From Pedosphaera sp. (GTDB lineage: Bacteria > Verrucomicrobiota > Verrucomicrobiia > Limisphaerales > SXQI01), in assembly GCA_025359965.1 (NCBI GenBank), contig JANYDC010000046.1:24959-88958 (forward strand): a stretch of DNA of 64,000 nucleotides, given 5' to 3'. The notes beneath the pieces are model-generated. The model was not told the origin of the DNA. It worked only from the letters and a program-made list of their open reading frames with translations, and did no database searches. The position numbers and the translations under genes were made by a program. Of this stretch, positions 34,027 through 42,362 are shown piece after piece; the stretch's first letter is position 1; each line of letters starts with the position of its first letter.

Positions 34027-35540
34027 CGGGCAATCTCCGTCCCAAACGCCCCGTGCAGTATTCGTTCCCGGTCAAATTCCGCGCGGCCAAGCTCGTCAAC
34101 TATGGCAGCACTGCGCATGACTAGAATGCGGTCGCAAATACCCATCAATTCCTCCATTTCAGAGGAAATTACGAGCACCCCGGCGCCACTGTCCGCCAGT
34201 TCTTGAATCAGCCGGTATATTTCATATTTCGCGCCCACATCAATGCCGCGGGTGGGCTCGTCAAGAATGAGTACGCGAGGTTTGAGCAGCAGCCATTTGC
34301 CGAGAACTATTTTTTGCTGATTGCCTCCACTTAAGGACCGCACACACTGTCCGTCGCCCGTTTTAGAATCCAATCCTACCGCCTGCCTGATGTTACTTAC
34401 CGCTGTTTGCAGCGACTTGGCAGAAAGCCAGCGCAAAGGATTTTGCGCATGCTCAGCAAGGGTGGCCAGAGTAAGGTTTTCCGCGATCGACGCATCAAGA
34501 CAAAGCCCCTCGCTGCGCCGATTCTCTGTCAAAAAGGCTACTCCGCGCCCAATTAAGTCGCGCGGGGAAAGAGAATCGATCACTTCGCCATCCAGCAGGA
34601 TTGTGCCACTTTCGCGTGGGTCCAGACCAAAAAGAACCCGGGCAAGTTCAGACCGTCCGGCACCCATTAACCCTGATAATCCCAGCACTTCTCCTTGATG
34701 CAGACAAAACGAAACATAGTTTGGAACATCGATTCGCCGTACTTTGTGTACTTCGAAAACCGCCTCGCGAGGCGGCGTGGACGAACGCCTATCAGGAAAC
34801 AATTGGGTCATGGTGCGGCCGACCATCAGCGCCACGAGGCTGGCGGAAGTAAATGACTTCGCGGGGCCGCACCCCACTACCTCGCCATCGCGCAGCGCCA
34901 CGAGGTCATCGCAGAGGCGAAAGACGTCAGCCAAGGTGTGCGAGATGTAAATCATGGCCAGCCCGCGCGATCGCAATCTAGCGATGAGGGCGAATAATTG
35001 AAGAGTCTCTCGTTCGCTCAGGGAAGTGGTTGGCTCATCAAAAATAATAAGCCGTGTTTCGATACTCAGAGCCTTCGCAATCTCAACCAATTGTCGCTGA
35101 CCGGTGGAAAGTGTTTCCACGAGCCGTTCTGGAGAAAGCCCCAAACCGACATCGCGCAACAATTTCGCTGCTCGGCGGCTGACCTCAGTTCGGTCAATCA
35201 GCGGGATCGCACCCATTCGTGGAAAACAAGTGAGAAAAATATTCTCGGCAATGCTTAAGTTGGGAAAGAGATTCAGCTCCTGATGAATAAACGCAATACC
35301 TTGCCGAGCGGCGTCACCTGAATTTTGAGGTGCATAGGACTCCCCACCGAACCGCAGGCTTCCAGCACTAGGCTGAAGATTTCCTCCAAGGATATTCATC
35401 AGCGTGGACTTGCCCGCGCCGTTCTCACCAACTAATCCAACCATGCCGCCTTCCGGAATGTTGAAGCTGACCCCCTTGAGAACCTTGACTCCAAAAAAGG
35501 ACTTCTCGACAGCATCGAATTCCAACAACGGAGTGCTCAT
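34023..35540 (-). CDS. Sugar ABC transporter ATP-binding protein, two nucleotide-binding domains
   Basis: 505 residues, the usual size for RbsA/MglA-type ATPases. The N-terminal half has Walker A GENGAGKST, signature LSTGQRQLVEIA and Walker B LIIFDEPT. The C-terminal half has a degenerate Walker A (GLMGAGRSE) but a good signature (LSGGNQQKIVLGKW) and DEPTRGID, the known asymmetric pattern of this family. It powers sugar import with the two permeases. Its start overlaps the stop of the upstream permease by 4 bp, and its stop overlaps the start of the downstream permease, so the subunits are translationally coupled. Confidence 0.92.
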   Translation of the reverse strand: MSTPLLEFDAVEKSFFGVKVLKGVSFNIPEGGMVGLVGENGAGKSTLMNILGGNLQPSAGSLRFGGESYAPQNSGDAARQGIAFIHQELNLFPNLSIAENIFLTCFPRMGAIPLIDRTEVSRRAAKLLRDVGLGLSPERLVETLSTGQRQLVEIAKALSIETRLIIFDEPTTSLSERETLQLFALIARLRSRGLAMIYISHTLADVFRLCDDLVALRDGEVVGCGPAKSFTSASLVALMVGRTMTQLFPDRRSSTPPREAVFEVHKVRRIDVPNYVSFCLHQGEVLGLSGLMGAGRSELARVLFGLDPRESGTILLDGEVIDSLSPRDLIGRGVAFLTENRRSEGLCLDASIAENLTLATLAEHAQNPLRWLSAKSLQTAVSNIRQAVGLDSKTGDGQCVRSLSGGNQQKIVLGKWLLLKPRVLILDEPTRGIDVGAKYEIYRLIQELADSGAGVLVISSEMEELMGICDRILVMRSAAIVDELGRAEFDRERILHGAFGTEIAR

Positions 35541-36529
35541 GCGTTTTGCCGTCCTAAACGATGACGAGTTGCGTCGAGAACAGCGGCCAGCAATATGACT
35601 GTTCCCTTCGCAATCGTGATAGCGAACTGGGAAAGGTTAAGCAGGTTCAAAGCATTATCGAGAACCGTCAAAAAAAGGACTCCGAAAAAAGTCCAGGCGA
35701 TCTTCCCTTTTCCTCCGAACAGGCTCGTGCCGCCAACGACCGTTGCCCCGATGATATCCAAAAGAATTTCCCGCCCAAGCACGGGCGAACCAGTTTCCAG
35801 ACGTGCTGAAAGCATGACTGAAGCCAGTGCCGCGCAAAAACCCGAGACTACGTAAGCGGCAAACGTCACTGCGCGCACCGGCACCCCGGAAATATATGCC
35901 GCGGTGGGATTTTGGCCTACCGCATAAAGCCAGCGCCCGTAGACGGTGCGCTGAAGAACTACTTGGACACAAAGCGCAAGTGTGATCGTCAATCCAAGGG
36001 CAATCGAAAGCTGTTTTCCGAGTGCAAGAAACGAGGCAGGAAGGTTGTAAATATTCTTTGATTGGGTAATCCAGACGGCAAACCCACTGAGAAACATCAT
36101 GGACGCCAAAGTAACAATGAATGCAGGCAAACGAAGACACGTAATGATTCCTCCATTCACTGCCCCCAGTCCTGCGCCAAGAGCCAGCATTGCCACAAGC
36201 CCCACAACGGTAGGTGTGGCGGATCCATCCGCACTGATCAACTTCGCCCCCACCACACTGGTTAGTGCAATCACCGAAGTGACTGACAGGTCAATTCCCC
36301 CAGTAATCATCACCAGCGTCACCCCGATTGCCACAATGAAGAGTGGGAGAAGGTACCCTGCGATATTCAACAAGTTCGCGATCGAAACGAGCCCAGGAGT
36401 GAAAGGGGCGAGCAACGCAACCAGGAGCAGGGTCAACCCAAAGACAAGGTACTCTGAAGAGATTAAGCCAACGAGCCATTGTGTGAATGGCCGAGCGCGT
36501 TGGGCGGCGACTGGCTTGCGAATGGTCAT
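35537..36529 (-). CDS. Ribose-type sugar ABC transporter permease
   Basis: 330 residues from the ATG at 36529 (MTIRKPVAAQ); an upstream TTG/ATG frame from 36577 runs into the binding-protein gene. Membrane helices and the motifs GVTLVMITGGIDLSVTSV and VVGGTSLFGGKGKI mark it as an RbsC-type permease, a partner of the permease at 33076-34026. It lies 17 bp after the binding-protein stop. Two permeases rather than one are typical for RhaPQ/LsrCD-like importers. Confidence 0.88.
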   Translation of the reverse strand: MTIRKPVAAQRARPFTQWLVGLISSEYLVFGLTLLLVALLAPFTPGLVSIANLLNIAGYLLPLFIVAIGVTLVMITGGIDLSVTSVIALTSVVGAKLISADGSATPTVVGLVAMLALGAGLGAVNGGIITCLRLPAFIVTLASMMFLSGFAVWITQSKNIYNLPASFLALGKQLSIALGLTITLALCVQVVLQRTVYGRWLYAVGQNPTAAYISGVPVRAVTFAAYVVSGFCAALASVMLSARLETGSPVLGREILLDIIGATVVGGTSLFGGKGKIAWTFFGVLFLTVLDNALNLLNLSQFAITIAKGTVILLAAVLDATRHRLGRQNA

Positions 36530-36546
36530 CTGGTTCGGCAAGCAGT

Positions 36547-37557
36547 TCAGCCCTTTTTCTTGATATTCGCGCCCCACATGCGGGGGGAGGATTCCTTCAG
36601 ATTGCCTTGATGGATCACAAAACCAGGATCAATGATCAGTTGGGGTAATTTCTTGCCTTCCCGCATGTCGATCAGTGCCTGCACCGCTGACTTTGCTTCA
36701 AAATAGACATCCTGCACACCTGTCGCATCAAGATAGCCATCCACCAACATCTGATATGCGGTGGCATCACCGTCGAAACCACCAAGGATGACATGCCCCT
36801 TCTCCCCTATTTTTTTGTAACGTCCCACCGCTTTCAGCGCAGAAGTGATGGAAGGAAAAAGGAAATCAGAGGAAGTGAAAATAAAATCGATGTCGGGATT
36901 GGCCTGGAGCGCATTGGCCACACCGGCCTGAGCTTTCTCCTGATTCCATTCGCTAGGCACCCGTGAAACCACTTCTATGATGTTTTCATTGCCCTTGATC
37001 GCAGCCTCAAATCCATCCCGTCGACCAATCGCATTGATATCGCCCAGATCACCAAGCACCACCACTGCCTTGTGCTTGGAACCGATTTTGCGCGCCTGAT
37101 CAACCATGTAGGCAACTGTTTCCTGAGTCAGTTTGGCATTGTCAGCGACGATGGCAGTTGAAATCGCGTCGGTTTTATCAGCAGGCCGGTTAAACAACAC
37201 GATGGGGATTTGGGCCTCATTGGCCGCACGAATCATGGGGATGCAGGTTTTCGCGTCCTTGGGCACCAAGATGATTCCATCGACCCCGCGAGTGATGAAG
37301 CCCTTTACCTGCTGCAACTGTCGGCTGGCATCACTATCAGCCACTGCCTCCACCATGGCGATGTCCAGCTTCGAAAGCTCGGTTTTGATTGCCTCAAAAC
37401 CAGCCACCCAATACTCAGTTTGTAACGTCTCGAAAGCCACGCCGACGGTAATCTTCCTGGCACCATTCGGAGCGTTCCCTGTCGAATCAGGCTTACTGCA
37501 ACCCACCAGACAAAGAATTGAAAAACTAGCCAGAATAGCGTGACGAATGGTTTTCAT
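36547..37557 (-). CDS. Sugar ABC transporter substrate-binding lipoprotein
   Basis: 336 residues with a lipoprotein signal ending LCLVGC (Cys20), so the binding protein is tethered to the inner membrane. The mature part is the periplasmic-binding-protein fold of the ribose/galactose type (ITVGVAFETLQTEYWVAGFEAIK, GFITRGVDGIILVPKDA, IPIVLFNRPADK, ILGGFDGDATAYQMLVDGY). It should bind a pentose or similar sugar and deliver it to the permeases. Apiose-specific binding proteins of this class are known; nothing in the sequence proves the ligand. It is the first gene of the importer section, 9 bp after the TIM-barrel gene. Confidence 0.85.
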   Translation of the reverse strand: MKTIRHAILASFSILCLVGCSKPDSTGNAPNGARKITVGVAFETLQTEYWVAGFEAIKTELSKLDIAMVEAVADSDASRQLQQVKGFITRGVDGIILVPKDAKTCIPMIRAANEAQIPIVLFNRPADKTDAISTAIVADNAKLTQETVAYMVDQARKIGSKHKAVVVLGDLGDINAIGRRDGFEAAIKGNENIIEVVSRVPSEWNQEKAQAGVANALQANPDIDFIFTSSDFLFPSITSALKAVGRYKKIGEKGHVILGGFDGDATAYQMLVDGYLDATGVQDVYFEAKSAVQALIDMREGKKLPQLIIDPGFVIHQGNLKESSPRMWGANIKKKG

Positions 37558-37566
37558 GCAGAAGGA

Positions 37567-38370
37567 TTATGGAAAGTAAGGTTTCAGGTATTCAAGGCTT
37601 TGAACAGCCCACGCTGCCTCCTTTTTAATCGTTGCGTTGAGGTCAAGCTCAGGAGGTGGCCACAATTCAAGGATTGCCGTCTCACAGCGGTCGTAAGGCT
37701 TCAGTGTTTTGAGAAGCGATGAAAGATTCAGCATGCCGCCACCTGCGGGACGTCCCGTCACGGTAAAACCCATTTTGTAGGGCAGTCGGTCGACATGGAA
37801 ATCTTTGATGTGCAGATTCAGGGTAAACGGCGCAAGAACCTCGGACACGGCCCGGATGCCCTCACCTGCCCCAAGCGAGTTGGCGGTGTCCAAACATACG
37901 CCAATCCGGTCCGAACCTGCCTCTTCAACCATCCTGCGCAGATCCGTGGCGGGAAACCGGTCGTGATTCTCAAGCCCAAGGCTGAGACCCTGGAGCAGAG
38001 GCACAGATTGCCGCAACATGGCGGTGATAACTTCAAGGCTCGGGTGGTAGTCGGCATCATCGATGACGAATCGGATCAATTTGGCGCCAACCTGTCTGGC
38101 TATGGCCGCATACGCGGTGACTTTCTCAAGGGTAAGGCCGCGGGCTCCCACTTCGAGTCGCACCCCTTCATCATTGGCTCTTGCTGCCAGCCGCTCGAGC
38201 CGAGTTTCAGTAAAGGTATGGAGTGGCAGGTTATCCCCAATTTGGAGAAGCTTGATGTCTTGCTCATGGCAACAGTCCAGCAACCCGTGTTCATCCAGAG
38301 GGCGCGAAGGCTCGTAACCTGGCACACCCACCGCCCAACCGTATGTGTAGCTGCTGATCCCGAGAATCAT
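37567..38370 (-). CDS. oiaC: Xylose-isomerase-like TIM barrel, probable 3-oxo-isoapionate decarboxylase
   Basis: 267 residues, cytoplasmic, no signal peptide. It has the fold and metal-site residues of the sugar phosphate isomerase/epimerase family (LGLENHDRF, IGVCLDTANSLGAGEG, LNLHIKDFHV, ILELWPPPEL). The start (LGISSYTYGWAVGVPGYEPS) resembles, from memory, the decarboxylase OiaC, which turns 3-oxo-isoapionate into L-erythrulose and CO2. That would follow directly on the oxidoisomerase encoded upstream, whose stop overlaps this ATG (ATGA at 38367-38370). If so, import, dehydrogenase, oxidoisomerase and decarboxylase form one pathway. The family contains many isomerases of other function, so the specific name is an inference. 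Confidence 0.55.
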   Translation of the reverse strand: MILGISSYTYGWAVGVPGYEPSRPLDEHGLLDCCHEQDIKLLQIGDNLPLHTFTETRLERLAARANDEGVRLEVGARGLTLEKVTAYAAIARQVGAKLIRFVIDDADYHPSLEVITAMLRQSVPLLQGLSLGLENHDRFPATDLRRMVEEAGSDRIGVCLDTANSLGAGEGIRAVSEVLAPFTLNLHIKDFHVDRLPYKMGFTVTGRPAGGGMLNLSSLLKTLKPYDRCETAILELWPPPELDLNATIKKEAAWAVQSLEYLKPYFP

Positions 38371-39212
38371 GTCTTCGGAGTATTCGACGCCGTAATATCT
38401 CTGACCTGCTCCCGAATATCTGACAGTTCAAAAATTTTCTGCCAGTTCTCCTTAAACAGAACAGGTTTGGCGCGTTTGCTGATTTTGTAGGCGGCGTCAG
38501 AAAAGGTCCCATTCACCTCTCCGAAGAGCACTGCAATCTGAATGCGCAAATGTCCAAGCACAAAATCACGAACCGCCTCCACTGGCACGCCAGCAGCCAC
38601 GAGGTGATCATGCCCTTCCTTGACCACTTCCATGCATGTCTGCGCCAGCGTCTCAACAAGGGCCGGCTCAAGCATTGCCATCTGTTCCAGAGTCACACGA
38701 TGCGCGCGACTCACCGGGGCATACATTGCAGTCGAAACTTCCACACCCAAATCGTAATAACCCTCAGAGCCCCACATCAGCGCCACAACGATGGCCTGCT
38801 TGGCGGAAATCCCGCCGTAGAAATCACGAAACCCCTTCTCGGTGGGCTCCCAATTGAAGACCGAAGGGTGGCAGGGGTGGGCAATGACACAACCAATGTC
38901 CTCTCGGTGGGGCAGCTGATTGTCAAGCGGTGCTGCCGGATCAAGCGTCAACAGGAGCGCCCCAGGTTTCATGCGAGGAACCACGTCCCGCGCGACGGCG
39001 CCGATGGCAACATCCGGCACAGCCAAAATAACGACATCCGCGGCGGAAACAGCCAGCGCGGCATCTGAAACAGTCACGCCGCGCCGACTCAAATTCTCGA
39101 GCCCACTACTGGAGACTTCCAAATAATGGACGATGTATTCCGTCTTCAAGAAGTTATCGGTCAACCGACACCCCATTTTTCCGCCGGCCCCGATCAGGGT
39201 AATTGTTCTCAT
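38367..39212 (-). CDS. apnO: Probable D-apionate oxidoisomerase (Rossmann/PGDH_C type)
   Basis: 281 residues from the ATG at 39212 (MRTITLIGAGGKMG); the frame open from 39266 is an N-terminal extension without support. A Rossmann fold (GAGGKMGCRL, VILAVPDVAIG) is followed by an all-helical C-terminal dimer domain (HPCHPSVFNW, FYGGISAKQAIVVALMWG, MYAPVSRAHRVTLEQMAML, FVLGHLRIQIAVLFGEV). This pattern matches, by memory, ApnO, the NAD-dependent enzyme that turns D-apionate into 3-oxo-isoapionate. It lies 31 bp after the probable apiose dehydrogenase gene and is coupled to the decarboxylase-like gene. No ordinary 6-phosphogluconate pathway genes are nearby, which supports a sugar-acid role. Confidence 0.65.
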   Translation of the reverse strand: MRTITLIGAGGKMGCRLTDNFLKTEYIVHYLEVSSSGLENLSRRGVTVSDAALAVSAADVVILAVPDVAIGAVARDVVPRMKPGALLLTLDPAAPLDNQLPHREDIGCVIAHPCHPSVFNWEPTEKGFRDFYGGISAKQAIVVALMWGSEGYYDLGVEVSTAMYAPVSRAHRVTLEQMAMLEPALVETLAQTCMEVVKEGHDHLVAAGVPVEAVRDFVLGHLRIQIAVLFGEVNGTFSDAAYKISKRAKPVLFKENWQKIFELSDIREQVRDITASNTPKT

Positions 39213-39243
39213 AAAAATAAGTCGGCCATCAAATGCTTGACTT

Positions 39244-40263
39244 TCATACCTCGACCACCGCCCCATTCGCAGCCGATTTATATGAACTCTCGACCAGACG
39301 AAGGGTCTTCAAATTATCTCTTGCACTAGTTTCAGGTTCCGAGCCATGCCTCAAGGCATTCAATAAATCAAGATGGCATGCGACAATGCTGGAATGTACC
39401 AGCGCGTAGCGTGGATCGGCCCAAGGGTAAAACGGAGGCGGAACTCTTTGCGCATGAGTGCCAGTTCTGGTTGTGACACGTATCCAGAAATCCGGCCCCA
39501 GCTCCACAGAACCTTCCTCACCTTCCACAAAAACAAAGGCCTCGGGAAATCGGTCGTGCTCCACTCGGCTGGCATAACTCAAGTTGCACGACACTGTGAC
39601 ACCACTCTGCGTCCGCATGACGACAGTGGCAGCATCTTCACCCTTAATGTCACCATGAATTCGATGCGTCTGGCAGTAAAGTTTCGACATCTCGCCAAAA
39701 AGAAAACGGGCCACGTCAAAAATATGGCTGCCCATGTCTGCCAGAATAAACTGCTCAACCAATTTCAAAAATGGTTGATTATCAAACACCGGGAAGCTGT
39801 TGCAGTAGTCAATACGCGCTCGGAAGACAGTTCCGATAACGCCGGATTTCAATACCTTTTGCAGTTCGCGGATCGGAGTCTGCCACCGCCAGTTCTCGTG
39901 AATGCTCAGGGGCACTGATTGAGACTCGCAAACGGCCACCATTTTTTCTGCCTCCGACAAAGACGATGCCATGGGTTTCTGGCAAATTGCCGGGACCTTG
40001 TGCGAAGCCGCCAACTGAACAAAAAATCCGTGAGTCCCCACGTCTGTGATAATATCGAGAAAATCAGGCCTTACACAGTCGAGGAGCTTTTCAGCATCAT
40101 CAAATACCTGAGCCACGCCGAACTCAGCAGCCAGTTTTTCAGCTTTGACCAGGGTGCGATTGTATAAAGCAACACATCGAGCACCGGGTACTTCCTGCCA
40201 AGCCGCCAGTTGGTATCGAGCCCAGAATCCGGTACCGAGAATTGCGAAGCGGAGTTCTTTCAT
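39244..40263 (-). CDS. apsD: GFO/IDH/MocA oxidoreductase, probable D-apiose dehydrogenase
   Basis: 339 residues from the ATG at 40263; the frame extends five codons further upstream without benefit. Rossmann motif ILGTGFWARYQLAAW, then the catalytic lysine Lys96 in AICQKPMASSLSEAEKM, HENWRWQTPIRELQ and a C-terminal beta-sheet domain ending in PFYPWADPRYALVHSSIVA. The early FWARYQLAAWQEVPGA and the late segment resemble D-apiose dehydrogenases as I remember them. It would oxidise D-apiose to D-apionolactone with NAD in the cytoplasm. A lactonase (ApnL) is not evident in the window, so ring opening may be spontaneous or encoded elsewhere. Two bases separate it from the beta-propeller gene upstream. 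Confidence 0.62.
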   Translation of the reverse strand: MKELRFAILGTGFWARYQLAAWQEVPGARCVALYNRTLVKAEKLAAEFGVAQVFDDAEKLLDCVRPDFLDIITDVGTHGFFVQLAASHKVPAICQKPMASSLSEAEKMVAVCESQSVPLSIHENWRWQTPIRELQKVLKSGVIGTVFRARIDYCNSFPVFDNQPFLKLVEQFILADMGSHIFDVARFLFGEMSKLYCQTHRIHGDIKGEDAATVVMRTQSGVTVSCNLSYASRVEHDRFPEAFVFVEGEEGSVELGPDFWIRVTTRTGTHAQRVPPPFYPWADPRYALVHSSIVACHLDLLNALRHGSEPETSARDNLKTLRLVESSYKSAANGAVVEV

Positions 40264-40265
40264 GA

Positions 40266-41213
40266 CTAAGGTTTCCAACTCGCCCGACTGCCGTCGATAG
40301 CCATCTGATAACGCAAAGATTCAACAACGCTGGCATCGCCACCATCAGGACGAACAACCCAGACAGGTCTCTTGTCCGCAGGCTTCTCAGCGTAGACCTT
40401 CAACATCCGCTCTTTATTGCTCCAGTAGCGCTCGTCAGTCCGGCGAAATGAAATCCATTTGCCATCTGGAGACCATGCACTGGGAGTGCAAACGCTGGTC
40501 GAACCAAAAGTGGTCAATTGCCGCTTTCCCGATCCATCGCGTCCGACAATAAAGAGCTCCAGAGCCTCTCCAACAGGGAAAGAGTAGACAATCTGTTTTG
40601 AATCAGGCGACCAGTTCGGAAAAGTCGCGCCCACCTTGCTGATATCACTCACTATTTGATGCTTCTCCGAGCCATCGTGATTCATCACGAACACAGTGAC
40701 TCCGTTGTTTATATGCCCCGTGTAGGTGATACGCCTGCCGTCGGGTGAGAGAGTGGGATCATGCCCCTCACCCAGTATTTCCTCGCCAGTCCCATCTGGG
40801 CGGATACTGGATATTTCAGGCTTCTCCCCATGCTTTCCAAAAACGATGCGTTCACCACGAGGTGTCTTCTGCCAACTGGGCATGTAGCACACGGCAGATG
40901 TGCGGTTAAGCCGACGCACTCCCGAGCCGTCAGCATGCATAATCCAAAGGTTGGTGGAATGCTCCCTGTCGCTCGAAAAACAAACACTTTTCCCATCCGG
41001 CGACCAGCACGGGTAACGATCCTCAGACTGTGGCGAACGAGAGATATTTAACATATCGCCCGTAGTCGGATCAGCCACAAAAACCTCGGTATCACCCGTG
41101 CGAACCGAGGTTACGAGCAGCTTATTGCCGCGTAAATCAGCTGCCGACAATGACCATGAGCTCATGGCGAGAATAGCCACAACACTTAATGAATAAGAGC
41201 AAGAGCGGTTCAT
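40266..41213 (-). CDS. Exported TolB-like (PD40) beta-propeller protein
   Basis: 315 residues from the ATG at 41213; a longer frame from 41282 has 23 residues before an obvious signal peptide (SLSVVAILAMSSWSLSAA). The mature part is a series of PD40/WD40-like blades (DRYPCWSPDGKSVCFSSD, DPTLSPDGRRITYTG, TFPNWSPDSKQIVYSF, TPSAWSPDGKWISFRR), as in TolB and oligogalacturonate lyase. It should lie in the periplasm. It stands between the AraC regulator and the apiose dehydrogenase-like gene, 2 bp from the latter, so it belongs to that operon. No catalytic residues are evident; it may be a sugar-binding or scaffold protein. It could also be an unknown lyase. Confidence 0.7.
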   Translation of the reverse strand: MNRSCSYSLSVVAILAMSSWSLSAADLRGNKLLVTSVRTGDTEVFVADPTTGDMLNISRSPQSEDRYPCWSPDGKSVCFSSDREHSTNLWIMHADGSGVRRLNRTSAVCYMPSWQKTPRGERIVFGKHGEKPEISSIRPDGTGEEILGEGHDPTLSPDGRRITYTGHINNGVTVFVMNHDGSEKHQIVSDISKVGATFPNWSPDSKQIVYSFPVGEALELFIVGRDGSGKRQLTTFGSTSVCTPSAWSPDGKWISFRRTDERYWSNKERMLKVYAEKPADKRPVWVVRPDGGDASVVESLRYQMAIDGSRASWKP

Positions 41214-41293
41214 TTGAATACGATCAGCATGGGCTTTGAGCTTGGCTTCGCATAGGATAACCACGCATAGATTGTAGGACAAAATTCACCAAC

Positions 41294-42250
41294 TCAGCTC
41301 CGGGATTCCGCTCGAAACTCTTTGGGGGTCCGTCCAAAAGCACGCTTAAAGCGTTTATCGAAGTAGCTCTGATCCACAAAACCCACTTCGCTGGCAATAT
41401 CCGCGATGGAACGATCCGTCTCGCCGAGCAAACGGGTGGCTTTGGCAAGCCGGACGTGATTGAGATATGCAACGAGAGTCATGCCCGACACTTGTTTGAA
41501 CATCTTCATGAACTGCGCCGGGTTCATGCCAGCCAAGCGCGCGGAGGCTTTTACAGAGAGTTTCTCTGAGGAATGGGAGTTGATGTGGTCGAACAATTTT
41601 TTCAACCGGAGAGATCGAGCCTGTTGCCGCATGAACTCCCACTGCATCAATTTGGATCCACGAAAATGGGTGGCAAGATGATACAACATTTCGAGAAGGA
41701 AAGCTTTGCATCCAGCCTGATGAAAAGGGAGGACAGTTCCATCGCAATAGCACTTCAGCAGCTTAGCCAGAGCAGAATGAACTCTGCCGGTGATCTGGTC
41801 ATTGGAGCGCAACACATGGGGGCGACGCTCCACTCGTGAATAAAACGGGAGCAGGAAAGCATAATCATGAGAAGGAGATCCCAGACTGTAGACAAACTCA
41901 GGCAGAAAACTGACGACTATGACCCGCGTGTCGAATCCAGGAAAGTCAACCACGTGATGCAACTTAAGGTTATCCACCACTAAAAGATCTCCGCTCTGCA
42001 ACTCCATTTCCTGTTCACCCATCCGAAAGCGCGCAGGACCATCCAATGGCATAAAGAGCTCCAGACGCTCGTGCCAGGTTCCTCCCCGGGTATGTCGCTG
42101 TGTGGTGTAATGAAACAGTTTGATGAGAAAAGGGAATTCGCCATCCAGCTCAACGGAGTAATGCCCCCTTGCGTCAAGCTCCGCAGTGATGTTGTGAGGC
42201 TCAAAGCGCAGACGCGCCGCCACCGCAAGAAGCACTTCCCATGGGTTCAC
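41294..42250 (-). CDS. AraC-family transcriptional regulator with cupin sensor domain
   Basis: 318 residues from a GTG start at 42250; no in-frame ATG lies near the N-terminus. Residues 20-140 form a cupin-like sugar-binding domain (WHERLELFMPLDGPARF, LQSGDLLVVDNLKLHHV). Residues 220-315 contain the two AraC helix-turn-helix motifs (LSVKASARLAGMNPAQFMKMFKQ, RSIADIASEVGFVDQSYFDKRFKRAFG). It lies 80 bp before the beta-propeller gene in the same direction and probably controls the apiose-type operon in response to its sugar. That target is inferred from position only. Confidence 0.85.
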   Translation of the reverse strand: MNPWEVLLAVAARLRFEPHNITAELDARGHYSVELDGEFPFLIKLFHYTTQRHTRGGTWHERLELFMPLDGPARFRMGEQEMELQSGDLLVVDNLKLHHVVDFPGFDTRVIVVSFLPEFVYSLGSPSHDYAFLLPFYSRVERRPHVLRSNDQITGRVHSALAKLLKCYCDGTVLPFHQAGCKAFLLEMLYHLATHFRGSKLMQWEFMRQQARSLRLKKLFDHINSHSSEKLSVKASARLAGMNPAQFMKMFKQVSGMTLVAYLNHVRLAKATRLLGETDRSIADIASEVGFVDQSYFDKRFKRAFGRTPKEFRAESRS

Positions 42251-42317
42251 AGCCCCATTCTTATGCGGTTAAACCCCGGAGACAAACACATTCCCTTCAG
42301 TGCGAAGGGGAAACGAC

Positions 42318-42348
42318 AAAAAAGCCGCCCAATGAAAGGCGGCTTTTT
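42318..42348 (-). terminator. Intrinsic terminator after ftsH
   Basis: GCCGCC (42324-42329) and GGCGGC (42338-42343) form a GC stem with an 8-base loop, flanked by AAAAAA on the left and TTTTT on the right. Read on the minus strand the stem is followed by six T, as expected for ftsH transcription ending here. The flanking A- and T-runs extend the stem, so the element could work in both directions. A second small hairpin (CCCTTC-AGTGC-GAAGGG, 42293-42309) lies between it and the AraC gene. Confidence 0.85.
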
Positions 42349-42362
42349 GAGAGACTCAACGA

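Noticed and set aside
37795..38490. 231-codon open frame on the plus strand in the TIM-barrel gene
   Set aside because: Antisense to a clear TIM barrel with conserved metal-site segments; no independent evidence of coding.
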